Shown here: in pieces, positions 1 through 4,473 of the stretch
How the letters are laid out: each line of letters begins with the position of its first letter
Numbering within the stretch: position 1 is the stretch's first letter
NCBI GenBank assembly: GCA_025454075.1
Contig: JALOPD010000269.1
Span: 1 to 5,026 of the forward strand
DNA length: 5,026 bases
From: Desulfobacterales bacterium
Lineage (GTDB): Bacteria; Desulfobacterota; Desulfobacteria; Desulfobacterales; UBA2174_A
Direction: 5' to 3'
Translations under genes and position numbers: made by a program
Notes under the pieces: generated by a model
The model's database searches: none
What the model saw: only the letters and a program-made list of their open reading frames with translations
What the model was told of the DNA's origin: nothing

Positions 1-509
1 CGGCGCTGAAATCCATCCCGCGGATCAATTCGAGCCTGGACGAGGCCTCCGGCGAAATCGTCCTGAAAAAGCACTACCACATCGGCGTGGCCGTGAACAC
101 CGAAGAGGGCTTGGTCGTGCCGGTGATGCGCGACGTCGACAACAAGAGCATCAAGGAGCTCGCCGTCGAGCTCCACACGCTCGTGCAAAGGTCCCATGCC
201 CGCAAGATCGGCCTGGAGGAGTTCCAGGGCGGGACGTTCACCATCACCAACGCCGGGGCACTTGGGGGATGGACCTTTTCGCCGATCATCAACCATCCCC
301 AGGTCGCGATCCTGGGCTTGGGCCAGGGCCGGCTTCAGCCGTCCGTCGTCAAGGGGGAAAAAGGCCTGGCGATCGCCGCCCGGCTCATCATGCCTGCGGT
401 CCTGTGCATCGACCACCGGGTCCTGGACGGGGCCGACGCCGTGAACTTCCTGAAGCTCTTCAAGCAGATCATGGAAGACCCGGACGAATTGCTGATGTCC
501 CTTGTCTGA
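1..509 (+). CDS. 2-oxoacid dehydrogenase E2 (dihydrolipoyl acyltransferase), C-terminal catalytic domain, 5' truncated
   Basis: This is the 3' end of a lipoate acyltransferase gene. The reading frame is open from base 3, giving 168 visible residues, and ends with TGA at 507-509. The enzyme moves an acyl group from the lipoyl arm to CoA in pyruvate, 2-oxoglutarate, branched-chain or acetoin dehydrogenase complexes in the cytoplasm. The visible part is the trimer-forming catalytic domain: the GVAVNTEEGLVVPVMRD strand, the FTITNAGALGG segment followed by SPIINHPQVAILGLG, and the active-site motif DHRVLDG. Its catalytic His codon is at 414-416 and its Asp lies four residues later. The lipoyl and E1/E3-binding domains would lie upstream. 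The gene for E3 follows 44 nt downstream on the same strand, so the two are probably co-transcribed. The sequence does not show which 2-oxoacid is the substrate; pyruvate is the commonest choice. Family assignment is firm, substrate is not. Confidence 0.95.
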   Translation, partial: ALKSIPRINSSLDEASGEIVLKKHYHIGVAVNTEEGLVVPVMRDVDNKSIKELAVELHTLVQRSHARKIGLEEFQGGTFTITNAGALGGWTFSPIINHPQVAILGLGQGRLQPSVVKGEKGLAIAARLIMPAVLCIDHRVLDGADAVNFLKLFKQIMEDPDELLMSLV

Positions 510-517
510 ACCACGGA

Positions 518-538
518 TTTGGTATTTCGTATTTCGTC
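518..538. repeat. Heptanucleotide tandem repeat between E2 and lpdA
   Basis: Three head-to-tail 7-nt units with consensus TTTCGTA fill half of the 44-nt gap. The first unit has G at position 4 and the last ends in C. The AT-rich units contrast with the GC-rich genes on both sides. The array ends 3 nt before the lpdA ribosome binding site. It resembles short heptameric tandem repeats seen between genes in some bacteria, such as cyanobacterial STRRs; that comparison is general knowledge. Confidence 0.6.
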
Positions 539-541
539 AGC

Positions 542-546
542 GGAGG
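542..546 (+). promoter_or_regulatory. Ribosome binding site of lpdA
   Basis: GGAGG lies 7 nt before the ATG at 554. This decides the start codon. The next in-frame ATG at 560 would be 13 nt away, and the frame is open far upstream (to 269) without a better signal. Confidence 0.75.
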
Positions 547-553
547 CGCAACC

Positions 554-1996
554 ATGGTCATGGGCGAACTGGCGCAGGAGGCCGAAGTGTTGGTGATCGG
601 CAGCGGACCCGGCGGGTATGCCGCCGCGTTCCGGGCGGCCGACCTCGGCCTGGACGTGACCCTGGTGGACCCGGCGCCGCGTCCGGGGGGCGTCTGCCTC
701 TACAAGGGGTGCATCCCCTCCAAGACCTTTCTGTTTTTATCGGAGTTGATCTTCGACGCCGCCCGCGCCAAGACCATGGGGGTCGCCTTCGACCCCCCCC
801 GCATCGACCTGGCGGGCCTGCGGCGCTGGAAAGCCGAGGTGATCGAAAAGATGGCGGGCGGCCTGATGAGCCTGGCCAAACGCCGCGGGGTCCAACTCGT
901 CAGCGGCCGGGCCGAGTTTGACTCCTCCGAGAGCGTGCGCCTGCACGACGCGGAGATCCGCCGCATCCGCTTCCGGCACGCCGTGATCGCCACGGGCTCC
1001 CGGCCCATCCCCTTCCCCGGCGCGGAATTCACCGCCGGCCGCCGGGTCATGAGCTCCACCGGGGCGCTCGCCCTGGCGGATATACCGTCGTCGCTGCTCA
1101 TTCTGGGCGGCGGGTATGTCGGGCTCGAGCTGGGCACGGTGTACGCCGCCCTCGGCAGCCGGGTGAGCCTCGTGGAGCTGCAGGAGCGCCTGCTGCCGGG
1201 TGTGGACGCGGACCTGGTCGAACCTCTGCAGCAGCGGTTGAAGACGATTTTTGCCGACATCCGGTTGAAGACCCGGGTGAACAGCCTGCGGGAGGACGAC
1301 ACCGGGGTGACGGTCGGCCTGGACGGCGCTGGGGCCCCGGCCGAACAGCGCTTCGACCGCGTGCTGGTGGCGATCGGGCGCAAACCCGCCACCCAGGGGT
1401 TGGGCCTTGAGCACACGGCCGTGCAGCTGGACGCCGGGGGTTTCATCCGGGTGGACGGGCAGCAGCGCACGGCCGATCCTCGCATCTTCGCCGTCGGCGA
1501 TGCCGTCGGCGGCATGATGCTCGCCCACAAGGCCAGCTACGAAGGCAAGGTGGCCGCCGAAGTGATCGCCGGCAAACCCTCGTCCTTCGACGTGCGCGCC
1601 ATCCCCGCCGTGGTCTACACCGATCCCCAGATCGCCTGGTGCGGCGTCACCGAGGAGCAGGCGCAGCGGGACAACATCCCCGTGAAGGTGCAGCGGTTTC
1701 CGTGGAAGTTCTCGGGCCGCGCCGCCACCATGGGCGCGGCCGAGGGGTTGACCAAGATCATCGCCGACGCCGCATCCGGGAGAATCCTCGGCGTCGGCAT
1801 CACCGGCCGCGACACCGAAGGCCTGATCTCGGAGGGGGTCCTGGCCATCGAGATGGGCGCCCTCGCCGAGGACATGGCGGCCAGCATGCACCCGCACCCC
1901 ACGCTTTCGGAAACCGAGGGCGAGGCCGCCGAACTCTTTCTCGGCCACGCCACGCACATTATGGGGAAGGGTTCGAAGTTGAAAGTTGAGGGTTGA
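554..1996 (+). CDS. lpdA: Dihydrolipoyl dehydrogenase (E3 of 2-oxoacid dehydrogenase complex)
   Basis: The gene encodes 480 residues, the usual length for E3. This flavoprotein disulfide reductase reoxidises the dihydrolipoyl arm of E2 and passes electrons through FAD to NAD+. All hallmark motifs are present: FAD-binding GSGPGG at residues 16-21, the redox-active pair Cys48 and Cys53 in GGVCLYKGCIPSK, ATGSR at 146-150, the NAD-binding GGGYVGLELG at 185-194, the second FAD motif IFAVGDAVGG at 311-320, and the C-terminal HPTLSE with the catalytic His448 and Glu453 that complete the partner subunit's active site. The start is fixed by GGAGG 7 nt upstream. It follows the E2 gene by 44 nt in the same direction, so an operon is likely. 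The last eight residues (GSKLKVEG) and the stop are encoded by a heptanucleotide repeat, so this tail is probably not part of the conserved enzyme. Confidence 0.97.
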   Translation: MVMGELAQEAEVLVIGSGPGGYAAAFRAADLGLDVTLVDPAPRPGGVCLYKGCIPSKTFLFLSELIFDAARAKTMGVAFDPPRIDLAGLRRWKAEVIEKMAGGLMSLAKRRGVQLVSGRAEFDSSESVRLHDAEIRRIRFRHAVIATGSRPIPFPGAEFTAGRRVMSSTGALALADIPSSLLILGGGYVGLELGTVYAALGSRVSLVELQERLLPGVDADLVEPLQQRLKTIFADIRLKTRVNSLREDDTGVTVGLDGAGAPAEQRFDRVLVAIGRKPATQGLGLEHTAVQLDAGGFIRVDGQQRTADPRIFAVGDAVGGMMLAHKASYEGKVAAEVIAGKPSSFDVRAIPAVVYTDPQIAWCGVTEEQAQRDNIPVKVQRFPWKFSGRAATMGAAEGLTKIIADAASGRILGVGITGRDTEGLISEGVLAIEMGALAEDMAASMHPHPTLSETEGEAAELFLGHATHIMGKGSKLKVEG

Positions 1997-2005
1997 AAGT
2001 TTTTT
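1971..2005. repeat. Heptanucleotide tandem repeat overlapping the lpdA 3' end
   Basis: Five consecutive 7-nt units start at 1971, 1978, 1985, 1992 and 1999. The consensus is GTTGAAA, exact in units 2 and 4; unit 3 is GTTGAGG, unit 1 is GTTCGAA and unit 5 is GTTTTTT. The lpdA stop codon (1994-1996) lies within unit 4. The array extends into the 45-nt gap before the convergent thioesterase gene. I see no convincing terminator hairpin in that gap. Confidence 0.65.
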
Positions 2006-2041
2006 CCACGTCGCAACTTCTCAGTGTTCTTCGATCAGCGC

Positions 2042-2527
2042 TTATTTGCCGGCTTTGAGCTTGTCGATCCAATCCGGCGGCACCTGGACTGCGACCACTT
2101 CCCCCCGGGCGCAGACGGCCCCCCGGGCGGAAAGGCTCACCGCCAGCACCACCTTCTTTCCCTTGATCTCCTTCACGCGGCCCCGCAGTTCGAGCACGGC
2201 GTCGATCGGCGTCGGCGCCAGGTAGTCGACATGCAGGGACGCCGTGACAAAACGCACCGGAGGCGCGCTGCCCATCTCGCGCCGCTCGGCCCGATAGGCA
2301 GCGGCGGCCGCCGTCCCCGTGCCATGGCAGTCGATGAGCGAGGCGATCAGCCCGCCGTAGACATACCCCGGAAGAGCGGTGTGATAGGGCCGCGGCTGAA
2401 ACCGGCACACGCTTTCATCGCCCTCCCAATAGCTCTTGATCTGAAGCCCGTCCGGGTTCAGCCGGCCGCATCCATAGCAGTGGCTCATATCGTCCGCATA
2501 AAAATCCTGAAACGCCTTCTCCGTCAT
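2042..2527 (-). CDS. PaaI-like hotdog-fold acyl-CoA thioesterase
   Basis: The protein has 161 residues, within the usual range for single-domain hotdog thioesterases, which hydrolyse acyl-CoA esters as cytoplasmic oligomers. The N-terminus carries HCYGCGRLNPDGLQI (residues 16-30), a Cys-x-x-Cys-Gly-Asn-Gly-Leu signature common in PaaI-family members. Next come GYVYGGLIASLIDCHGTGTA (54-73), matching the HGG-x(4,5)-D/E hotdog helix, and a second half with FVTASLHVDYLAPTP (93-107), the typical central strand and turn. In the core motif the usual His before GG is Tyr57, and the acidic position is followed by Cys-His (Asp66-Cys67-His68), so substrate and catalytic residue are uncertain. AGGAGG at 2532-2537 lies 4 nt upstream of the ATG. 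It converges on lpdA, with 45 nt between stops. A TAATAA box (2551-2556, minus strand) is a possible -10 element, but the -35 is poor. No signal peptide is visible. Confidence 0.85.
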   Translation of the reverse strand: MTEKAFQDFYADDMSHCYGCGRLNPDGLQIKSYWEGDESVCRFQPRPYHTALPGYVYGGLIASLIDCHGTGTAAAAAYRAERREMGSAPPVRFVTASLHVDYLAPTPIDAVLELRGRVKEIKGKKVVLAVSLSARGAVCARGEVVAVQVPPDWIDKLKAGK

Positions 2528-2568
2528 CGATCCTCCTCGCCGCAGCGTGTTTATTACTCCGGCAATAA

Positions 2569-2637
2569 AACAGGTGCCACTTCAGCCGCTGTCAGGCGGA
2601 GCGGGGTGCCCGCCGCGGCGAGCCGCAACCACCTGTT
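2569..2637. repeat. Inverted repeat enclosing a GC-rich stem
   Basis: AACAGGTG (2569-2576) is the exact reverse complement of CACCTGTT (2630-2637). The 53 nt between them contain an internal GCGGG-GTG-CCCGC hairpin, so the whole could fold as a long stem with a branched GC-rich head. It lies 42 nt upstream of the thioesterase start and may be leader structure or a small repeat remnant. Confidence 0.35.
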
Positions 2638-2670
2638 CAACGAACCTTTCGCCGGCAGGCCGCTTCGCGG

Positions 2671-2718
2671 AAAAACTAATCCCCTTCGCCCCCTTTGCCA
2701 GAGGGGGTTGGGGGGATT
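2671..2718 (-). terminator. Probable rho-independent terminator of the dodecin gene
   Basis: Read on the minus strand, a GC-rich hairpin (2718-2678) is followed by TAG and then five Ts (2675-2671). The stem has an outer AATCCCC/GGGGATT arm, a 4-nt internal mismatch on each side, and an inner arm of five C-G pairs extended by T-A pairs. It lies about 90 nt past the dodecin stop. On the plus strand it is followed only by TTTT within ATTTTGG, so it could stop transcription in both directions. Confidence 0.45.
2678..2718. repeat. REP-like C-run/G-run palindrome
   Basis: This is an imperfect palindrome of about 41 nt with 7-bp outer arms and a 5-bp C/G core around TTTGCCAGA. Elements of the form AATCCCC...CCCCC...GGGGG...GGGGATT are, from general knowledge, frequent dispersed intergenic repeats in deltaproteobacterial and some other genomes. 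A genome-wide copy count would settle it. Confidence 0.5.
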
Positions 2719-2738
2719 TTGGATAAGGACCGCATCAA

Positions 2739-2782
2739 GCCTTAAGGCGCGCCGTCCGGCCGGACCCTGCCCGCCTTCGGGC
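2739..2782. repeat. Three successive short palindromes
   Basis: GCCTTAAGGC (2739-2748) and GTCCGGCCGGAC (2754-2765) are perfect palindromes. A GCCCG-CCTT-CGGGC stem-loop (2769-2782) follows. They are spaced 3 to 5 nt apart, just downstream of the dodecin stop. Confidence 0.45.
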
Positions 2783-2807
2783 CTGAGATGGGGTTATGCC
2801 GCCGCTC

Positions 2808-3023
2808 TCAATCGCCCTTCTGGTACTTGAAGGAGAGGCTGACTCGCGCGCGGAAGGCCACCACCTTGCCCTTGTCGATTTTCAGGTCGAGCTTGGTGAT
2901 TTCGGCGACGCGCAGTTCCTTGAGGCTTTTCGATGCGGTGTCCACGGCGTTCTTGGCCGCATCCTCCCACGACTTGGTGCTCGTTCCGACCAGTTCGATG
3001 ACTTTGTAAACACTCTCGGCCAT
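2808..3023 (-). CDS. Dodecin, flavin-storage family, tryptophan-less (Rv0379/SecE2-like) subtype
   Basis: The protein has 71 residues, the normal dodecin length. Dodecins assemble into hollow dodecamers in the cytoplasm that bind flavin or related ligands and buffer them. The sequence shows the expected beta-helix-beta-beta plan: strand VYKVIELVGTS (5-15), amphipathic helix from Trp19 to Leu37, strand RVAEITKLDLKI (38-49), and strand KVVAFRARVSLSFKYQ (53-68). In classical flavin-binding dodecins the start of the second strand is Asp-Trp-Phe-Glu, with the Trp stacking on the isoalloxazine ring. Here the matching residues are Arg38-Val39-Ala40-Glu41, so the stacking Trp is missing. This resembles the mycobacterial Rv0379 (calcium dodecin) type as I recall it. 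The start chosen has AGGAGG (3029-3034) 5 nt upstream; the GTG at 3059 lacks this and would add a non-conserved tail. A terminator-like hairpin follows. Confidence 0.9.
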   Translation of the reverse strand: MAESVYKVIELVGTSTKSWEDAAKNAVDTASKSLKELRVAEITKLDLKIDKGKVVAFRARVSLSFKYQKGD

Positions 3024-3028
3024 GACGT

Positions 3029-3034
3029 CCTCCT
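3029..3034 (-). promoter_or_regulatory. Ribosome binding site of the dodecin gene
   Basis: A full AGGAGG lies 5 nt before the ATG at 3023. It rules out the in-frame GTG at 3059, which sits upstream of it, and predicts strong translation. Confidence 0.75.
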
Positions 3035-3061
3035 TTTTGGGTGAGCACGGTTGAACCACAT

Positions 3062-3120
3062 GCCGGAGACGGCGCCGGGCGCCCTCCGGCTGCCCGGAGC
3101 AACGCCTTCGGAAGAAGGCG
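3062..3120. other. Two strong hairpins in the dodecin 5' leader
   Basis: The first hairpin pairs GCCGGAG (3062-3068) with CTCCGGC (3084-3090), with an inner GGCG/CGCC stem. The second is a perfect 7-bp stem, CGCCTTC (3103-3109) with GAAGGCG (3114-3120), closing a 4-nt loop (GGAA on the plus strand, TTCC on the minus strand). Neither is followed by a T run, so they do not look like terminators. They would lie in the untranslated leader if transcription starts near 3250. Confidence 0.45.
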
Positions 3121-3257
3121 GACGGCGCAGCGATGAGGTGAAAAAATTTCAGGCCGCTCGTGAGCTGCAGCGGAGATGAGAACCCGCGCGCGGACGGATG
3201 CCGGCTGTAACGAACAGGGGCGCCGGCGCGGCAGGTGGAGAAGTGAGCGACATCTAC

Positions 3258-3287
3258 TGTCTACAGGAAATCCGCCTCTCAAGTCAA
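3258..3287 (-). promoter_or_regulatory. Weak sigma-70-type promoter candidate for dodecin
   Basis: On the minus strand, TTGACT (3287-3282) matches the -35 consensus in five of six positions. TAGACA (3263-3258), 18 nt further on, matches the -10 in only three of six. It would give a leader of roughly 230 nt that includes the two hairpins. The assignment is tentative. Confidence 0.25.
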
Positions 3288-3421
3288 GCCGGCTGTGTTG
3301 GATGGAGACAAACAACCGCAGCGCACCCTCAGGAAGGGCGTAGTGCGGGGAATCCGAGCCTTACGTTCCGTGAGGGCCGGGGGCGAAGACGGATGTGCGA
3401 GGGTCTCCCCACGAGATGTCA

Positions 3422-4375
3422 TCAGACAACCCAGACGGTAAAGTTTTTCCCTCCATAAACGACCTCATGACCGACCCGGCCCATAAAAAAAGCGTCCACT
3501 TTGGAAAGTCCCCGTCGCCCGACAACAATGGTGCCGTAACCCCCGTCTGCCGCTTCCTGGACAATGGCATCGGATCGGCTGTGTACACCGGAAATTATTT
3601 TTTCGGATATTTTTTCAGATTCAAATCCGGATGCCGTCAGCCTTTCTTTTACATCCTGAAACAGTCGCGCCAATTTCAACTTGAAAGCGTCAAGGCCGGT
3701 ATCGGACAGGTCGACGTCGGGGGGCTCATGCTGTTTAACTTCAGAAAGATCGAAATTGACGGCCCCCAGGCCGGGAATCGCATGAAATACACAGACCGCA
3801 TACCCATGTCCGCCTAAAAATGCGGCAACGAATTCAACCGCTTTCATCGAAGCCGCTGAAGCATCGACGGCCAATAAAATTTTTTTGACGGGTGGGGCCG
3901 GCCCCACGATCACAATCGGGATAAAAGTTAAAGATTGCAGGAGCTTGACGGCCACGCTGCCGAGTACGAGATTTTTCAGTGCGCCCATCCCGCGCCTTCT
4001 CAGGACGACGGCACTGTAACCGTTTCTCGCTTCATCGATGATGTCCCGGGCGACCCCTTTTTCTAATAGATGAAATTTGACTTCAATCGACTGTTCCGGA
4101 AATCCGCCGGCGATCAAAATCTTTTTCGCCTCTTCCAGATAGGCCCGGATTTCTCGTTTCTCCTCCATGTTCCGATTTTTCAGTTGATGCACGGCTTCTG
4201 CGCAAGTGGGCTCCTTCTCCAGTTCCCGATATTCTTCCGGCAAACCGCTGAAGACGTGAAACAGCACGATCCGCGTGTTCTCGCCAACGGGCATAAAATT
4301 CTTTACATAGTCAACCGTGTGTATGGCACGTTCGGAACCATCAACCAGGATGAGCAATTTTTTTTGAGTGGTCAT
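3422..4375 (-). CDS. Universal stress protein with two tandem UspA domains
   Basis: The protein has 317 residues, about twice a single UspA domain. Domain 1 spans about 5-158, starting KKLLILVDGSERAIHTVDYV. Domain 2 spans about 163-317, starting VKKILLAVDASAASMKAVEFV. Each begins with the characteristic strand ending in an Asp that contacts nucleotide. The family's ATP motif is G-2x-G-9x-G-S/T. Domain 1 has RRRGMGALKNLVLGSVA: the first Gly is replaced by Arg126, while Gly129, Gly139 and Ser140 are kept. Domain 2 has GRRGLSKVDAFFMGRV: Gly286, Gly289 and Gly299 are kept, but Arg300 replaces the Ser/Thr. Nucleotide binding may therefore be altered in both halves. GGAGG (4383-4387) lies 7 nt upstream of the ATG. 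No membrane segment is visible, so it is probably cytoplasmic. The gene is visibly AT-richer than lpdA. It lies 98 nt downstream of the efflux gene on the same strand. Confidence 0.9.
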   Translation of the reverse strand: MTTQKKLLILVDGSERAIHTVDYVKNFMPVGENTRIVLFHVFSGLPEEYRELEKEPTCAEAVHQLKNRNMEEKREIRAYLEEAKKILIAGGFPEQSIEVKFHLLEKGVARDIIDEARNGYSAVVLRRRGMGALKNLVLGSVAVKLLQSLTFIPIVIVGPAPPVKKILLAVDASAASMKAVEFVAAFLGGHGYAVCVFHAIPGLGAVNFDLSEVKQHEPPDVDLSDTGLDAFKLKLARLFQDVKERLTASGFESEKISEKIISGVHSRSDAIVQEAADGGYGTIVVGRRGLSKVDAFFMGRVGHEVVYGGKNFTVWVV

Positions 4376-4473
4376 ACTCCCGCCTCCGCGCTTAGAGCGG
4401 AAAACCGCTGTCCATGCACCCTGTCGTCCCAGCGCTTTTAAATTGAATGAAAAAAGCGCATCCTTAATGGAAA
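4376..4473. other. Gap between efflux gene and stress-protein gene, with inverted repeat
   Basis: The 98-nt gap holds an 8-bp perfect inverted repeat, GCGCTTTT (4432-4439) with AAAAGCGC (4452-4459), separated by a 12-nt AT-rich loop. There is also a small AGCGG-AAAA-CCGCT stem-loop (4396-4409) close to the stress-protein ribosome binding site. The larger repeat lies 15 nt past the efflux stop codon. It could weaken read-through or be an operator-like site, but no T run follows the stem. Confidence 0.4.

Larger units (their letters stand above)
2528..2807. other. Palindrome-rich non-coding gap between thioesterase and dodecin
   Basis: These 280 nt carry no convincing gene. They hold the leader of the thioesterase, a long-range inverted repeat (2569-2637), a large C-run/G-run hairpin (2678-2718), and three short palindromes in succession (2739-2748, 2754-2765, 2769-2782). 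The open frames crossing the region are low-complexity shadows. It serves as the upstream region of one minus-strand gene and the downstream region of the other. Confidence 0.6.
3024..3421. other. Non-coding gap upstream of dodecin and downstream of the stress-protein gene
   Basis: These 398 nt show no gene with a recognisable family or plausible ribosome binding site. They contain two strong hairpins near dodecin (3062-3090 and 3103-3120), a weak promoter candidate facing dodecin (3258-3287), and a smaller stem-loop at 3359-3375. No clear terminator follows the stress-protein stop codon. Confidence 0.55.

Noticed and set aside
269..553. Upstream extension of the lpdA frame
   Set aside because: It overlaps the E2 gene, reads as low-complexity Pro/Gly/Arg sequence and lacks a ribosome binding site. 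The ATG at 554 has GGAGG at good spacing and gives the family's usual N-terminus.
737..1957. A 406-codon open frame on the minus strand opposite lpdA
   Set aside because: The plus strand carries every catalytic and cofactor motif of E3 across the whole length. The antisense frame is a by-product of high-GC codon use and resembles no family.
2562..2579. Possible sigma-54 promoter (TGGCAC followed by TTGC) on the minus strand before the thioesterase
   Set aside because: The spacer between the two boxes is 8 nt instead of about 5, which is too long for the -24/-12 arrangement.
2591..2603. A 13-nt sequence repeated exactly at 4526-4538
   Set aside because: The second copy lies inside the conserved C-terminal helix of the efflux protein. 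A single 13-nt match in 5 kb of GC-rich DNA is compatible with chance.
2024..2830. A 268-codon plus-strand open frame across the thioesterase gene and the following gap
   Set aside because: It is antisense to a gene with clear hotdog motifs and crosses palindromes. Its translation shows no domain.
3024..3059. Twelve-residue N-terminal extension of dodecin from a GTG
   Set aside because: The extension would be read through the AGGAGG itself, is not found in dodecins, and the ATG at 3023 gives the normal length.
3330..3421. Sequence vaguely like the 3' end of a group II intron
   Set aside because: I could not fold a proper domain V: the GAGC element falls on the wrong side of the hairpin. No domain VI with bulged A or reverse transcriptase is present. 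An intron covariance-model search finding a significant hit would reopen it.
3198..3458. An 86-codon plus-strand open frame in the gap upstream of dodecin
   Set aside because: It runs into the antisense of the stress-protein gene, has no ribosome binding site or recognisable domain, and its composition is irregular.
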